From contig JASPKZ010005704.1 of the NCBI GenBank assembly GCA_030220185.1, positions 141,001-205,000 of the forward strand: 64,000 nucleotides of DNA, in the 5' to 3' direction. Position 1 is the stretch's first letter, and each line of letters opens with the position of its first letter. The stretch comes from Diploptera punctata. Taxonomy: Eukaryota > Arthropoda > Insecta > Blattodea > Blaberidae. Shown here piece after piece: positions 32,814 through 41,394 of this stretch. The position numbers and the translations under genes were made by a program. The notes beneath the pieces are model-generated. The model was not told the DNA's origin. It saw only the letters and a list, made by a program, of their open reading frames with translations, and did no database searches.

Positions 32814-34717
32814 AGAGACCGGATGTTAGGGAGAATCCCTACAGTTATTTATTATAGATATTGTAAAAGTGACTTCATATAAGTTCATACCAACGACCTT
32901 AGAGTTGTTTTCCATGAAGTTCATTTTGCCTATAAATGCCTATTTCAGCTTACAGTGCCTATAAATGCCTATTTGCAATGTTTTCTCGAAATTAACTTAG
33001 TATTTCAATGAAATCAATTGAAATGGACAAACTTCATCGCACAAATCATTTCATAGAAGTTTTCAAGTGTTTTTTTTATAAATTCCCTTAGAATATTTTA
33101 CTATAAGGGAGGCAATAACCCAATAACTCAGCAGGTAGATGGTATCCCCTCAATGCACTTCCGTTAGGTGAATGTTGTATTTTTCCACCTCATGCATTCC
33201 TGTTAAGCGAAATAGCCCTATGCTATGTCCATTGTATTATTCTCCGGCTCTAAGGCGTGGAGAAAAGTTCTTTGCTTATTTTCAATACAAACACTGCTGA
33301 GTGACAAAGAGGGTAGATGGCGCAAGCTTTCTTTCTCTGTCTCACACATGGAACTGAAATCTTTAGGTGACTGGAAATATTATTTTTGATCTTGGTAATT
33401 ATAGATACCGGATTCAAAAGAACAGATGCAATCAAAACAAATACTGGATTACGACAAGGATGTAGTTTATCACCCACTTTGTTTAATATATATATAGACG
33501 ATATTTTAAATAAATGGAAAGTTTTAGTAAATCCAGGAATAAGAATGGATAATAAAGTGTGCATAAATAATCTTCTATTTGCTGACGATGTAATCATAAT
33601 ACAGAAAAATGAAGACGACTCACAGAAATCAATGCATGCATTAAATGAAATATGTAAATTATATGATCTAAAGATTTCTGTAAGGAAAACGAAGACCATG
33701 GCTTTTAGAGGAAGAGATCCAGTGAGATCCAAAATTATATTAGAAAATCAAAGTATAGAACAGGTGTCTAGTTTCAAATATTTGGGCTGTGATGTTGGCT
33801 ACATTGTGGAAAGAGATATTGACTCCAAAATAAATACATTTCAGACGGCGTGTGGAACAATACAGAGAACATTCAAAAATAAAATTAGAAAAGAAACCAA
33901 TATAAAAATGTATAATGTTATGGCAGTTCCCACAATATTGTATGGATGTGAAACTTGGGCTCCAGTGAAAAGACAGAAGGATAGAATACAGACGGCGGAG
34001 ATGAGGTTCTTAAGACAAGTAAAAGGATGTACAAGACTTGATAGAATAAGAAATGAGGATATAAGAGAAGAATTGAAAGTACAGCCTTTATTGGATAAAG
34101 TCACGAATTACAGACAGAAATGGATTGATCACATGGATGGAATGAGTAAGGAGAGATATCAATTGTTAGCAAGAAATTATCAAGCAAGAGGAAGACGTGA
34201 TGTTGGAAGACCTGGAAGACGTTGGGCTGATGCATTATGAAGTCGGAACGGGCAATTGCCTAATCCCTGGAGTGATAATGATGATGATGATGATCTTGGT
34301 AACAATGAGTTCAGTCTGCAGCCCTCATTCACAGACAGGTGCTTCTAACACAAAGTGGTGCTGCAAGTGTATGTGGCTCCTTTTTTTTTTTTTTTTTCCT
34401 TAGGAGAGTTTACCTAAAGAGCGGACAACAGAAAATACGAACTGACCAATTTCGTGAAAGAGTTTGCTGCGGAAAAATTCCCAAGTGATGGTTCTACTCT
34501 TTTTAAAAAGGCAAATCAAATTCCAAAAGCATCTCTGATATCTTCTCATGCTATTGATAGCAGATGTTTATATTCTTAACGTAAGACTGCAAAAAGTTAT
34601 GTTGTAGTCCATTTTTTGTAAGAGCATATTTTGATTTTTAGTGCCTATATTAATGATTTTAGTGCCTTTTTGCCTGCCTATTTTGAATTTTTTAAGTGCC
34701 TAACATCCGGACTCTAG
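32814..34717. mobile_element. hAT-like element remnant with 8-bp TSD, invaded by LINE B
   Basis: Inverted ends ctagagaccggatgttaggg (left) and complement of gcctaacatccggactctag (right). The 8-bp duplication ttatgact lies at 32806-32813 and 34718-34725; 8 bp is the hAT size. Repeated tgcctataaatgcctattt lies near the left end. At about 34447-34510 an open stretch TNFVKEFAAEKFPSDGSTLF resembles the N-terminal zinc-finger region of hAT-derived CGG-binding-protein-like proteins. Without the LINE it is about 1.0 kb and non-functional. Confidence 0.65.
33399..34290 (+). mobile_element. LINE B, longest uninterrupted frame in the window, with 12-bp TSD
   Basis: Frame 33386-34240 (284 codons, the first few from the flank) runs from RT motif RQGCSLSPTLFNIYIDDIL through LLFADDVIII (active-site FADD), KISVRKTKTMAFRGRD, SSFKYLGCDVGY, MAVPTILYGCETW and GCTRLDRIRNEDIREELK to GRRDVGRPGRRWADAL and a natural stop. 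The tail is (GAT)n. The TSD tgatcttggtaa lies at 33387-33398 and 34291-34302. No frameshift over 280 codons suggests it inserted recently; 5' truncation removes the endonuclease and most of the RT, so it cannot move by itself. Confidence 0.92.
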
Positions 34718-34725
34718 TTATGACT

Positions 34726-35150
34726 GATCACTCAACGGAATTCCATATGAATTTTATTAGTAAAGAACCAGCAGTGCAAGACTTTTAGATTAAAACAAGA
34801 TATATTAGCAATTTTGTGAAGTGCTGTAAAGGAAAAACATTAAAGTGTCTCTAATAATTGTGTAATTAGTGTTTAAGCTACAATTACACTCACGGAGGCT
34901 ACAATGGATGTTGACACGCAAAGCTACGCGTGACGTATGTTTAGCACGCCCATAAACAACACGTGAGTTTAAAAATACAATGGATTCTACTTGTCGCCTG
35001 GGCATTATAAAACACTATTGATGATACCACTTCAGTAATCGCAAAAAAAAAAATTCTCCAGGATCCGACCAATCAACCAAGAGCATTAGTTTTCCTTAAA
35101 GTATATGTTGGTATGACATTTCATAACTACCATATGTTCTATTACTTTTT
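34726..35150. other. No gene recognised
   Basis: AT-rich. A 66-codon minus frame (34805-35005) shows no domain. Confidence 0.4.
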
Positions 35151-35151
35151 T

Positions 35152-35250
35152 GCGCGATAGTTTTGCAAAAACTGCAGCCAGACTATCTCACATCTGTTAT
35201 TTGAGTGTCCCGCATTTGATTCCAAAAGACATGAATTTATTTAAAAAATA
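35152..35250 (+). mobile_element. Fragment resembling a LINE C-terminal zinc knuckle
   Basis: In one frame reads FCKNCSQTISHLLFECPAFD followed by SKRHEFI. The C..C...T..HLLFECP..d..R pattern is typical of the C-terminal knuckle of jockey/R1-type LINE proteins. Only about 30 codons. Confidence 0.5.
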
Positions 35251-35306
35251 GGTTATTGCCATAATAGATTTCAACTGCCTTTCTCAAATATTTTATGTCA
35301 GAAGTG

Positions 35307-35880
35307 TAGATGCACAAATAAATTAAACGTAGGCTCAATTCTGGAAATTCGTGCTATTACGCATTACAGAGACTATTGATGTCCCAACTCCTTTCAAAAA
35401 ACGCTAAACTGAAAATATATAAAACTATTATTCTACCAGTTATATTATATGGGTGCGAAACATGGACTCTTACTTTAAGGGAGGAAAGGAGATTACGAGT
35501 ATTTGAGAATGAAGTTCTTAGGAAAATTTTTTAGGCCAAAGAGAGATGAACAGACAGGTGAATGGAGAAGACTACATAACAATGAACTATACGGTATTTA
35601 TAGGAAGCCAGATATAATAAGAACAGTTAAGTCTCGTAGACTGCGATGGGCAGGACATGTGGCACGTATGGGAATGAAAGACTTGCATAGAAGGTTCTTG
35701 TAGGAAAGCCAGAGGGAAAACTTCCAGTTGGTAGACCAAGAATGAGGTGGGAGAATAACATTAACTATGATTTGAGGGAAGTAGATTATACAGGGAATGA
35801 TTGGAAAGCATTAGCTCAGAATAGGGATGTATGGAGAGTTTATGTCCGCGCGGCCATGAACCTGCGGGTTTGATAGTGCC
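35307..35880 (+). mobile_element. LINE A fragment with complete 3' end
   Basis: Reads ALLRITETIDVPTPF-type broken text, then VILYGCETWTLTLREERRLR, and after frameshifts LRWAGHVARMGMKDLHRRFL and the 3' end gcctttgatagtgccaatgagtaag. Two small indels (about 35523 and 35672) break the frame. The 3' tail opens straight into a 475-bp tetranucleotide array. Confidence 0.88.
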
Positions 35881-35884
35881 AATG

Positions 35885-35939
<55 letters not shown>

Positions 35940-36064
35940 GAGTGAGTGAGTGAGTGAGTGAGTGAGTGAGTGAGTGAGTGAGTGAGTGAGTGAGTGAGTG
36001 AGTGAGTGAGTGAGTGAGTGAGTGAGTGAGTGAGTGAGTGAGTGAGTGAGTGAGTGAGTGAGTG

Positions 36065-36128
<64 letters not shown>

Positions 36129-36287
36129 GTGGAGTGAGTGAGTGAGTGAGTGGTGAGTGAGTGATGTGAGTGAGTGAGTAAAGTAAGTAAGTAAGTAAGT
36201 AAGTAAGTTAGTAAGTAGTAAGTAAGTAAGTAAAGTAAGAAGTAAGTAGTAAGTAAGGAAGTAAGTTAGTAAGTGAGTGAGTGAGTG

Positions 36288-36354
<67 letters not shown>

Positions 36355-36355
36355 G
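35881..36355. repeat. (GTAA/GTGA)n array grown from a LINE A tail
   Basis: About 475 bp of GTAA and GTGA units in blocks: GTAA to 35937, GTGA to 36065, GTAA again, then a mixed damaged stretch at 36125-36290, then GTAA to 36352. Directly follows the LINE A 3' end. The long SLTH/YLLT frame on the minus strand is a repeat artefact. Confidence 0.97.
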
Positions 36356-36611
36356 TTGCTATAGAAAGCTGTGTGACTTTATCCATCATATTTTTAAGAG
36401 ACTTTGAGTTAGTTTTTTTTTTGGGTTTGTTAATTAATTAATTAATTAATTTGTTCATATTACGTTATTATGTAACGCTAGAAATTAACCATACTCTAAA
36501 TAATTGTAAATAATTAATTGTAACTAAAACCCTAACATACCGGATGGTGAAATAGGGTTCATATTATTGGAGATTCAATAAAAGAAAAAAATAAAGGGTT
36601 TTGTCTTATTT
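36356..36611. other. AT-rich spacer with (TTAA)n
   Basis: Includes about six TTAA units at 36428-36451. No gene. Confidence 0.6.
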
Positions 36612-37340
36612 TCAGCAATGGCGACCATGTTTGAAAGTTCAACTTCCTGCATTTTTGGGTGTCAGCCTAAATAACTGTACTGTAATAAAATAACTATACT
36701 CTAAAATTACATATTACAAACCACGTGCGGTAAGTAAATTCACTGCCCTCTATGTATACTACATACATGTATATACAAAATATATCTAAAAGGTAGTGTT
36801 AATATACATTATACGAAACAAATCACTGCATTTTAAATTATACTAGTAAAATTCAGAAGCTTCAACATTAGATTTAAGGAACATTTCAGAGATTTCATTC
36901 ATAATGGAGGAAAATCAAGATACGCAAAACATGTAATTCAGGTTGGACACCATATGCATAACATCGGTAACACCCTCACAATAATACATAGAGAAAACAT
37001 TCCAACGAGGATAAATCTACTGGAGGAAAAAAAAAATCCTAAGAGAAATCGACAACAGCCTGATTCTCAATGAATACACACAATCCTCTGTACAAAATTC
37101 TCACAACCAAGTCACTGCTTCAACAAGGGTCAACAAGTACGGACCTAATGCGGTTCTGCTGATGATGGAACTAGTCCCAAAAGGCCTACAGAGTTTTAAA
37201 AGAACTTAAGTTGAGGAGACGGACCTACAAGGTAACTATTTTATAGTTTTTAACCGTACATTATATTACTATCTTAAATGAACTGAACTTTATTTGAAAC
37301 AATATAAAACAATAAATACGTACTTGCCAGCATTTTATAA
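36612..37340 (-). repeat. Dispersed repeat K, split by a Penelope-like fragment
   Basis: The minus strand at 36612-36837 matches 55840-56045, 59447-59560 and 60770-60930 (shared: catagagggcagtg, tataatgtatattaacacta, aggaagttgaac). 37266-37340 continues the same repeat (ttatattgtttcaaataaag, ttcagttcattta). The two halves are adjacent in the 60.8-kb copy. Nature of K unknown; probably a non-autonomous DNA element. Confidence 0.65.
36838..37265 (+). mobile_element. Penelope-like element, C-terminal fragment
   Basis: Plus-strand text SFNIRFKEHFRDFIHNGGKS, then RYAKHVIQVGHHMHNIGNTL and TIIHRENIPTRINLLEE. This F..R..EH......S.YA.H....GH.......ILH......L..LE pattern is the GIY-YIG endonuclease region of Penelope-like elements. 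It is followed by NKYGPNAV and ctgctgatgatggaactagt text, common near PLE 3' ends. Frameshift in the A-run at 37027. Truncated, inactive, inserted in repeat K. Confidence 0.75.
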
Positions 37341-37863
37341 GTAGTTGGTATCACGGCCTCCTGTGTTTCAATTAATAAACATTGTTCACACTGTTAACGT
37401 CAGTCAGTTGTTTATAATGAACGCAAATATTTCCAACATAAATGCTATTATTTTACTATTAATTATAATTTTGAAAACACCATCGTGCAAAAAATAATGT
37501 ACAACACACGTTTGTGAAGTGTTTTACAAAATCTAGGATATTAAAAACATTTTCCTCACTTCTGTAAAAACCATTTCCCAACTTCGCATCGTAATATGCT
37601 ATTACAGTATACAGAATGAGGAATCGAAGAGGTAATGAAAACGTCTTGTAGAAAAGTCAGAGGGAAAGTAAGTGGACCAAGAAATAGGCGCAAAAAACAC
37701 AGGTTTGGGTTTATTCTCGTCTGTGAACTATAACTGAAACTGATCTGTCCAACGGCCTAATACTCTGCTTGCTGCAGGGTGATTTGTTTTTTGTAAACGA
37801 TGTTCTGCCACCCTAAGAGAGTGCTGTCTCCATTTATGTTGGTGAACCTGCAGTTTCGCAGTA

Positions 37864-37864
<1 letters not shown>
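37341..37864. other. No gene; possible decayed LINE A scrap
   Basis: 37645-37690 (cttgtagaaaagtcagaggg, gtggaccaagaa) resembles the LINE A GKPEGK..VGRPR region. The rest is AT-rich with nothing I can name. Confidence 0.4.

Positions 37865-37865
<1 letters not shown>

Positions 37866-37955
<90 letters not shown>
37866..37955. repeat. (AAT)n microsatellite
   Basis: About 29 AAT units directly before LINE K. Confidence 0.95.
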
Positions 37956-37957
<2 letters not shown>

Positions 37958-37959
37958 TA

Positions 37960-38404
37960 TATATATTGGTAAAACATTGGTGGAATCTGTTGCAATGTAT
38001 GGAAGTGAGGTATGAAGAATCAGCAAGTACTACAAGAATAGACTAATAGATCTAGAAATGGATTATTTACGCAGAAGTGCCAGAAAGTCTAAATTAGAAC
38101 GTGTCACAAATAAGGAAATTAGAAACATAATGGAAGCAGAAGAAAGTATAATTGAAAGAATTGAGGAGAAGGAATTAAAGTGGTTAGGACATGTTTTAAG
38201 AATGGAAGATGAGCGATGGCCTAAGCAACTACATCAATGGCATCCGAACAGAAAGAAGAAAAGAGGGAGACCAAGGTTAACATGGAAGGAAAACATGAAG
38301 ACAGTAATGCAAGCTAGAGGGCTAAGCATCGAAGATGCCCAAGACCGTAGGCTTTGGAGGTTTGACACGGGAAGACGGCAGCAGCTGTAAAAACCCGAAG
38401 ATAG
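37960..38404 (+). mobile_element. LINE K fragment
   Basis: Starts LVESVAMYGSEV, stop, then a frame to 38390: DYLRRSARKSKLERVTNKEI, ESIIERIEEKELKWLGHVLR, WHPNRKKKRGRPRLTWKENM and ARGLSIEDAQDRRLWRF, ending GRRQQL. Very like the LINE G copy at 60981-61440 (SAGKSRMDRIRNKEIREIM ... GRRLQL). The tail is AAT. The frame is open over 110 codons. Confidence 0.85.
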
Positions 38405-38444
<40 letters not shown>

Positions 38445-38474
38445 TATATTATTATTATTATTATTATTATTATG
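38405..38474. repeat. (AAT)n to (ATT)n microsatellite
   Basis: AAT units, then ATT units, at the 3' end of LINE K and directly before a SINE1. Confidence 0.95.
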
Positions 38475-38810
38475 TCCACCGCTGTGGTCTCGAGGTAGCG
38501 TGCTGCCTTGTCACGCAGCGGGCCCGGGTTCGATCCCCGGTCGGGGCAGTTTTTCTGGGTGAGGTTTTTATCGGGGTTTTTACTCACCTGTAAGACAAAT
38601 GTCAGGAAAACTTTAAGGCCCAAACGGTCCCCGAAATCATATGGCCATCATCATCATCCTTATCATTACCATTATCATCATCCTTCACCGGTGTGGAAAG
38701 CAACGGGAAGCTACCACACCTACACAATTCACTAGTAAAGCTGCAAGCATAGCATGAAAATGCTATGGTTGCAGTGAAGGACCTGCCTTCGGGAAGAATT
38801 ACTATGGATG
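38475..38810 (+). mobile_element. SINE1, type-2 tail
   Basis: Head ccaccgctgtggtctcgagg with exact box B GGTTCGATCCC; body gtgaggtttttatcgggg and caaacggtccccgaaatc; then catcatcat repeats and the type-2 tail (caccggtgtggaaagcaacg, atgaaaatgctatggttgca, ttcgggaagaattactatgg). Good sequence quality. Target duplication not resolved. Confidence 0.88.
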
Positions 38811-38811
38811 G

Positions 38812-39105
38812 ATTATTATTATTTATTTATATGCAGATTTTTAATGTGCAAACATCTTTCTGTGCCTAAAGTTTTATTTTCCTTCTCCAGTCGTCTCCAT
38901 CCATCCACTCCATGCCCTCCAGTCCTCTTCTCATTCCAGTTCTTATTTCCTGCATCCAAGAGTTTCGAGGCCTTCCTTTCCTTCTTCTTCTTCCAGGTGG
39001 ACACCATTACAATGTTTTTCTGGGTAACCTTTCTTCTTACATTCGTCGTACGTCCCCATACCATTTAATTGCTTCTATCTTATATAATATACTATTGAAT
39101 AACTA
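38812..39105 (-). mobile_element. LINE D 3' fragment
   Basis: The complement matches 5390-5660: ttcaatagtatattatataa, gcaattaaatggtatgggga and gaaaataaaactttaggcac are shared. Broken wording HVRRM..RKVTQKNIVMV and GGHGVDGWRRLEKEN reflects frameshifts. Only the last part of the LINE is kept. Confidence 0.78.
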
Positions 39106-39164
39106 ATATACATTTTTTTCTCGTGTGACAATATTTATTATTTTTTCTAATTTTGAACTTCTTA

Positions 39165-39222
<58 letters not shown>

Positions 39223-39268
39223 TAATAATAATAATAACAATAATAATAATAATAATAATAATAATAAT
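39165..39268. repeat. (AAT)n microsatellite with AAC variants
   Basis: About 34 units, ending at a SINE-C tail. Confidence 0.95.
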
Positions 39269-39351
39269 TTGTAATCCCATGTTTTCCCTTTACAGAGATT
39301 TAGGCGCTCTCCCCCTACAGGGAAGAATTTGAACCATACTAATTTAGTTAC

Positions 39352-39352
<1 letters not shown>
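39269..39352 (-). mobile_element. SINE-C tail fragment
   Basis: Complement of ggttcaaattcttccctgta, gggggagagcgcctaaatct and ctgtaaagggaaaacatggg. Only the 3' 80 or so bases. Sits between two AAT arrays. Confidence 0.85.
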
Positions 39353-39393
<41 letters not shown>

Positions 39394-39412
39394 TAATAAT
39401 AATAATAATAAA
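39353..39412. repeat. (AAT)n microsatellite
   Basis: About 19 AAT units between a SINE-C tail and a LINE B end. Confidence 0.9.
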
Positions 39413-39413
39413 A

Positions 39414-39695
39414 ATTCACTTCCTGGTTTAGGCATTAATTGCCTGTTCCATCTTCACTAATAGATCTAAGCCCATCTCTTCCGAGGACATCCGACATCTC
39501 TTCTTCCTCTTGGAAGATATTGTAAAATTTTATTTCGTAATCTACTTTCTTCCATTCTCTCTACATGTTCTTTCAACTGAATCTTTTTGTTAAATATCCT
39601 TTATTTTATGGAGTAGATCTGCAGTTATTCACGGATATCCTCGTTTCTTATATGGTCCATTCTAGTGCATGCTTTTACTCTTCTTAAAAAAGAAA
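39414..39695 (-). mobile_element. LINE B 3' fragment
   Basis: The complement reads RVKACTRMDHIRNEDIRE and, after a stop, frameshifted versions of the same text as 25357-25680 (ttcttcctcttggaaga, catctcttccgaggac). Very close to that copy, so the two are recent relatives. Confidence 0.85.
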
Positions 39696-39697
39696 AC

Positions 39698-39699
39698 GA

Positions 39700-39747
<48 letters not shown>

Positions 39748-39748
39748 A
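39698..39748. repeat. (AAT)n / (ATT)n microsatellite
   Basis: Short AAT run that switches to ATT, between LINE B and LINE I pieces. Confidence 0.85.
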
Positions 39749-39962
39749 ATACCAACAAGAATGGAAAAATCATCTGAGAAGAATGGCAAGAAATATACTT
39801 CCAAAATTGGCATTCCAATATACCCCAACTGGACATAGGGACCAAGGAAGACCAAAACATCGGTGGAAAGATCAAGACCATCTTCGCTAGGTTTACCGTA
39901 CAGGCCACATGGCCTAAAACGAATTGTTCATGATGATGATGATGATAATAATAATAATAATA
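39749..39962 (+). mobile_element. LINE I 3' fragment
   Basis: Reads YQQEWKNHLRRMARNILPKL, then AFQYTPTGHRDQGRPKHRWK, and ends in (GAT)n then (AAT)n. Nearly the same text is at 58180-58390. Confidence 0.8.
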
Positions 39963-39964
39963 AT

Positions 39965-40429
39965 AAAAATTATAAGAAAAGATTTAGGTCCACAAATCAT
40001 AGGTGAAGCATTTAGACTCAGAAGTAAAAAGGAAATAGAAATATATACAGGCATTCATAGTGATATTAGAAAACGAAGGTTAAAATTGTATGGCCATATT
40101 AAACGAATGAACTCAAATAGGCTTACAAAACAGATAATGGAATTCTACGAAAACAGAAGTAAAGCTCCAGTGGGTACTATGAAGTGGATTGATGAAGTCA
40201 AAAAGGACTTAAAATTGGCAGGAATTACTAAAGAAGATATTCCAAACAGAGATATATTTAGAATTAAGGTGAATAAGTGGCAAGTTGACCAAGAGGACAA
40301 ACCGAAGAAAAAGACTTGGATCAACTGGGACAGATGATAGAAAACAAGCTCATAGCAAAAGAATGAAAGAAATTTGGGCTCAAAGGAAACGCCTCTAAGT
40401 ACATTGCGTAGTCCTACATGGGCTCATCC
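39965..40429 (+). mobile_element. LINE H fragment
   Basis: A 137-codon frame (39924-40337, its start lies in repeats) reads KDLGPQIIGEAFRLRSKKEI, RRLKLYGHIKRMNSNRLTKQ, PVGTMKWIDEVKKDLKLAGI and KEDIPNRDIFRIKVNKWQVD, with a stop at 40335. The following ggaaacgcctctaagtacat and catgggctcatcc are its 3' end. A LINE C-terminal region of a different subgroup; the short LINE A-ended element sits just beyond. Confidence 0.75.
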
Positions 40430-40735
40430 TGACTGACTGACTGACTCACTGGCACTATCGAACCCGTAGGTTCATGGCCGCACGGACATAAGCTCTCCCT
40501 CCGGAAAATTTTACCCCAGTTGAGCCCATGTCTGCATTTCTTGACGGTTCTATTTTTACGGTGAAAGATCGTCACTCTTTCGACCAAGGTACTTTTTCGT
40601 CTGGCTTATCACCTTCGACCAGTCCGGCATGGGTAACCCTATCGGCAGCAATGCTACCGCCAGCATAGCTCTCAGGATCATTTAAGCACGCAAGCCACTC
40701 CACCACGACAAGGTAAAGATACCATGGAGGGCCCT
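40430..40735 (-). mobile_element. Short element with LINE A 3' end (SINE-like), copy 2, 13-bp TSD
   Basis: Minus orientation, 306 bp: 5' part tatctttaccttgtcgtggt, gtcgaaagagtgacgatctt; 3' part gagcttatgtccgtgcggcc, aacctacgggttcgatagtg and a (GTCA)n tail. The perfect TSD catgggctcatcc lies at 40417-40429 and 40736-40748. It inserted in the 3' end of LINE H. The TSD defines both ends of the unit exactly. No coding capacity. Confidence 0.88.
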
Positions 40736-40748
40736 CATGGGCTCATCC

Positions 40749-40983
40749 GCAATCAAAAAATAATAATAATGTGAAGAGAAATTTTCTTCTGTTTAATTTA
40801 ATCATATCCTGCAAACATTATTTTTAATGCTCCTATATTTTAAATTATCTGAACTCCATAAGCAATAAATCAAAACTGGTACAACTATTATGTTATCGTA
40901 TACTGTATTCAATATTCAATCATGTTTAGCTCGCACAATGTATTACCTGAAAGTTTTTACTGAAATTTATATATTTTTTGCAG
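40749..40983. other. Spacer before an exon candidate
   Basis: AT-rich, ending in the polypyrimidine tract tatatattttttgcag that would be the acceptor of the exon candidate at 40984. Confidence 0.4.
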
Positions 40984-41089
40984 GAGAAAGGAAGGTAACG
41001 TACCTCCATATTCTGGTGATATAAATCATTGTTTTATTATCCTGCAGTACGTTGTGGCGCAGAGACTTTGTGTACAAGAGTGGGATGAG
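40984..41089 (+). CDS. Candidate host exon, 35 codons
   Basis: Acceptor tatattttttgcag directly before 40984; donor GAG/gtacgt directly after 41089. The 106 bases contain one base completing a codon and 35 open codons: RKEGNVPPYSGDINHCFIIL, then QYVVAQRLCVQEWDE, ending in phase 0. The other two frames contain stops. The peptide is compact, with hydrophobic periodicity, and unlike the LINEs. I cannot name it. A second acceptor-like cctgcag at 41041-41047 would give a shorter exon, and the complementary strand also shows a splice-like pair, so strand and boundaries are not certain. No partner exon is visible. Confidence 0.45.
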
Positions 41090-41394
41090 GTACGTAATGT
41101 CTTGTAATTTCCTGGTTATGGAGAAAGCGCTAGCGATAGTGGACCTTATTGCAGCGCGCAACCATATCAAGACATTTTGTTCTAATTCAGATTAGCTTAA
41201 TGCCTTGCATTACGACGTTAAAACTTTAATCGCAGATGAGAGCTTAATATCCCAACGGACCAGTCACTTAGAATCTTAAATAATTAACTAGAGTTATAAA
41301 AGACATTGCATCCGACCTAGATACCAACAAGAATACAAAGCTGTTAAGAAATATTTCGTCATACAGCTTTTATTATTAATATTTCTATTTTTTT
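41090..41394. other. Spacer, no gene
   Basis: AT-rich. It would be intron if the preceding exon is real. Confidence 0.35.

Noticed and set aside
33386..34240. Functional reverse transcriptase
   Set aside because: Although open for 284 codons, it starts at RQGCSLSPTLF and lacks the rest of the RT domain and the endonuclease.
35811..36389. 192-codon frame rich in SLTH and YLLT
   Set aside because: It is the reverse reading of the GTAA/GTGA tetranucleotide array, with no independent coding evidence.
37159..37195. Second hammerhead (CTGATGA with TGG...CCC)
   Set aside because: The GAAA half of the core is not present in the right place; at best a relic.
38819..39064. 81-codon lysine-rich minus frame as a gene
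   Set aside because: It is a frameshifted LINE D end; the nucleotide match to 5390-5660 explains it.
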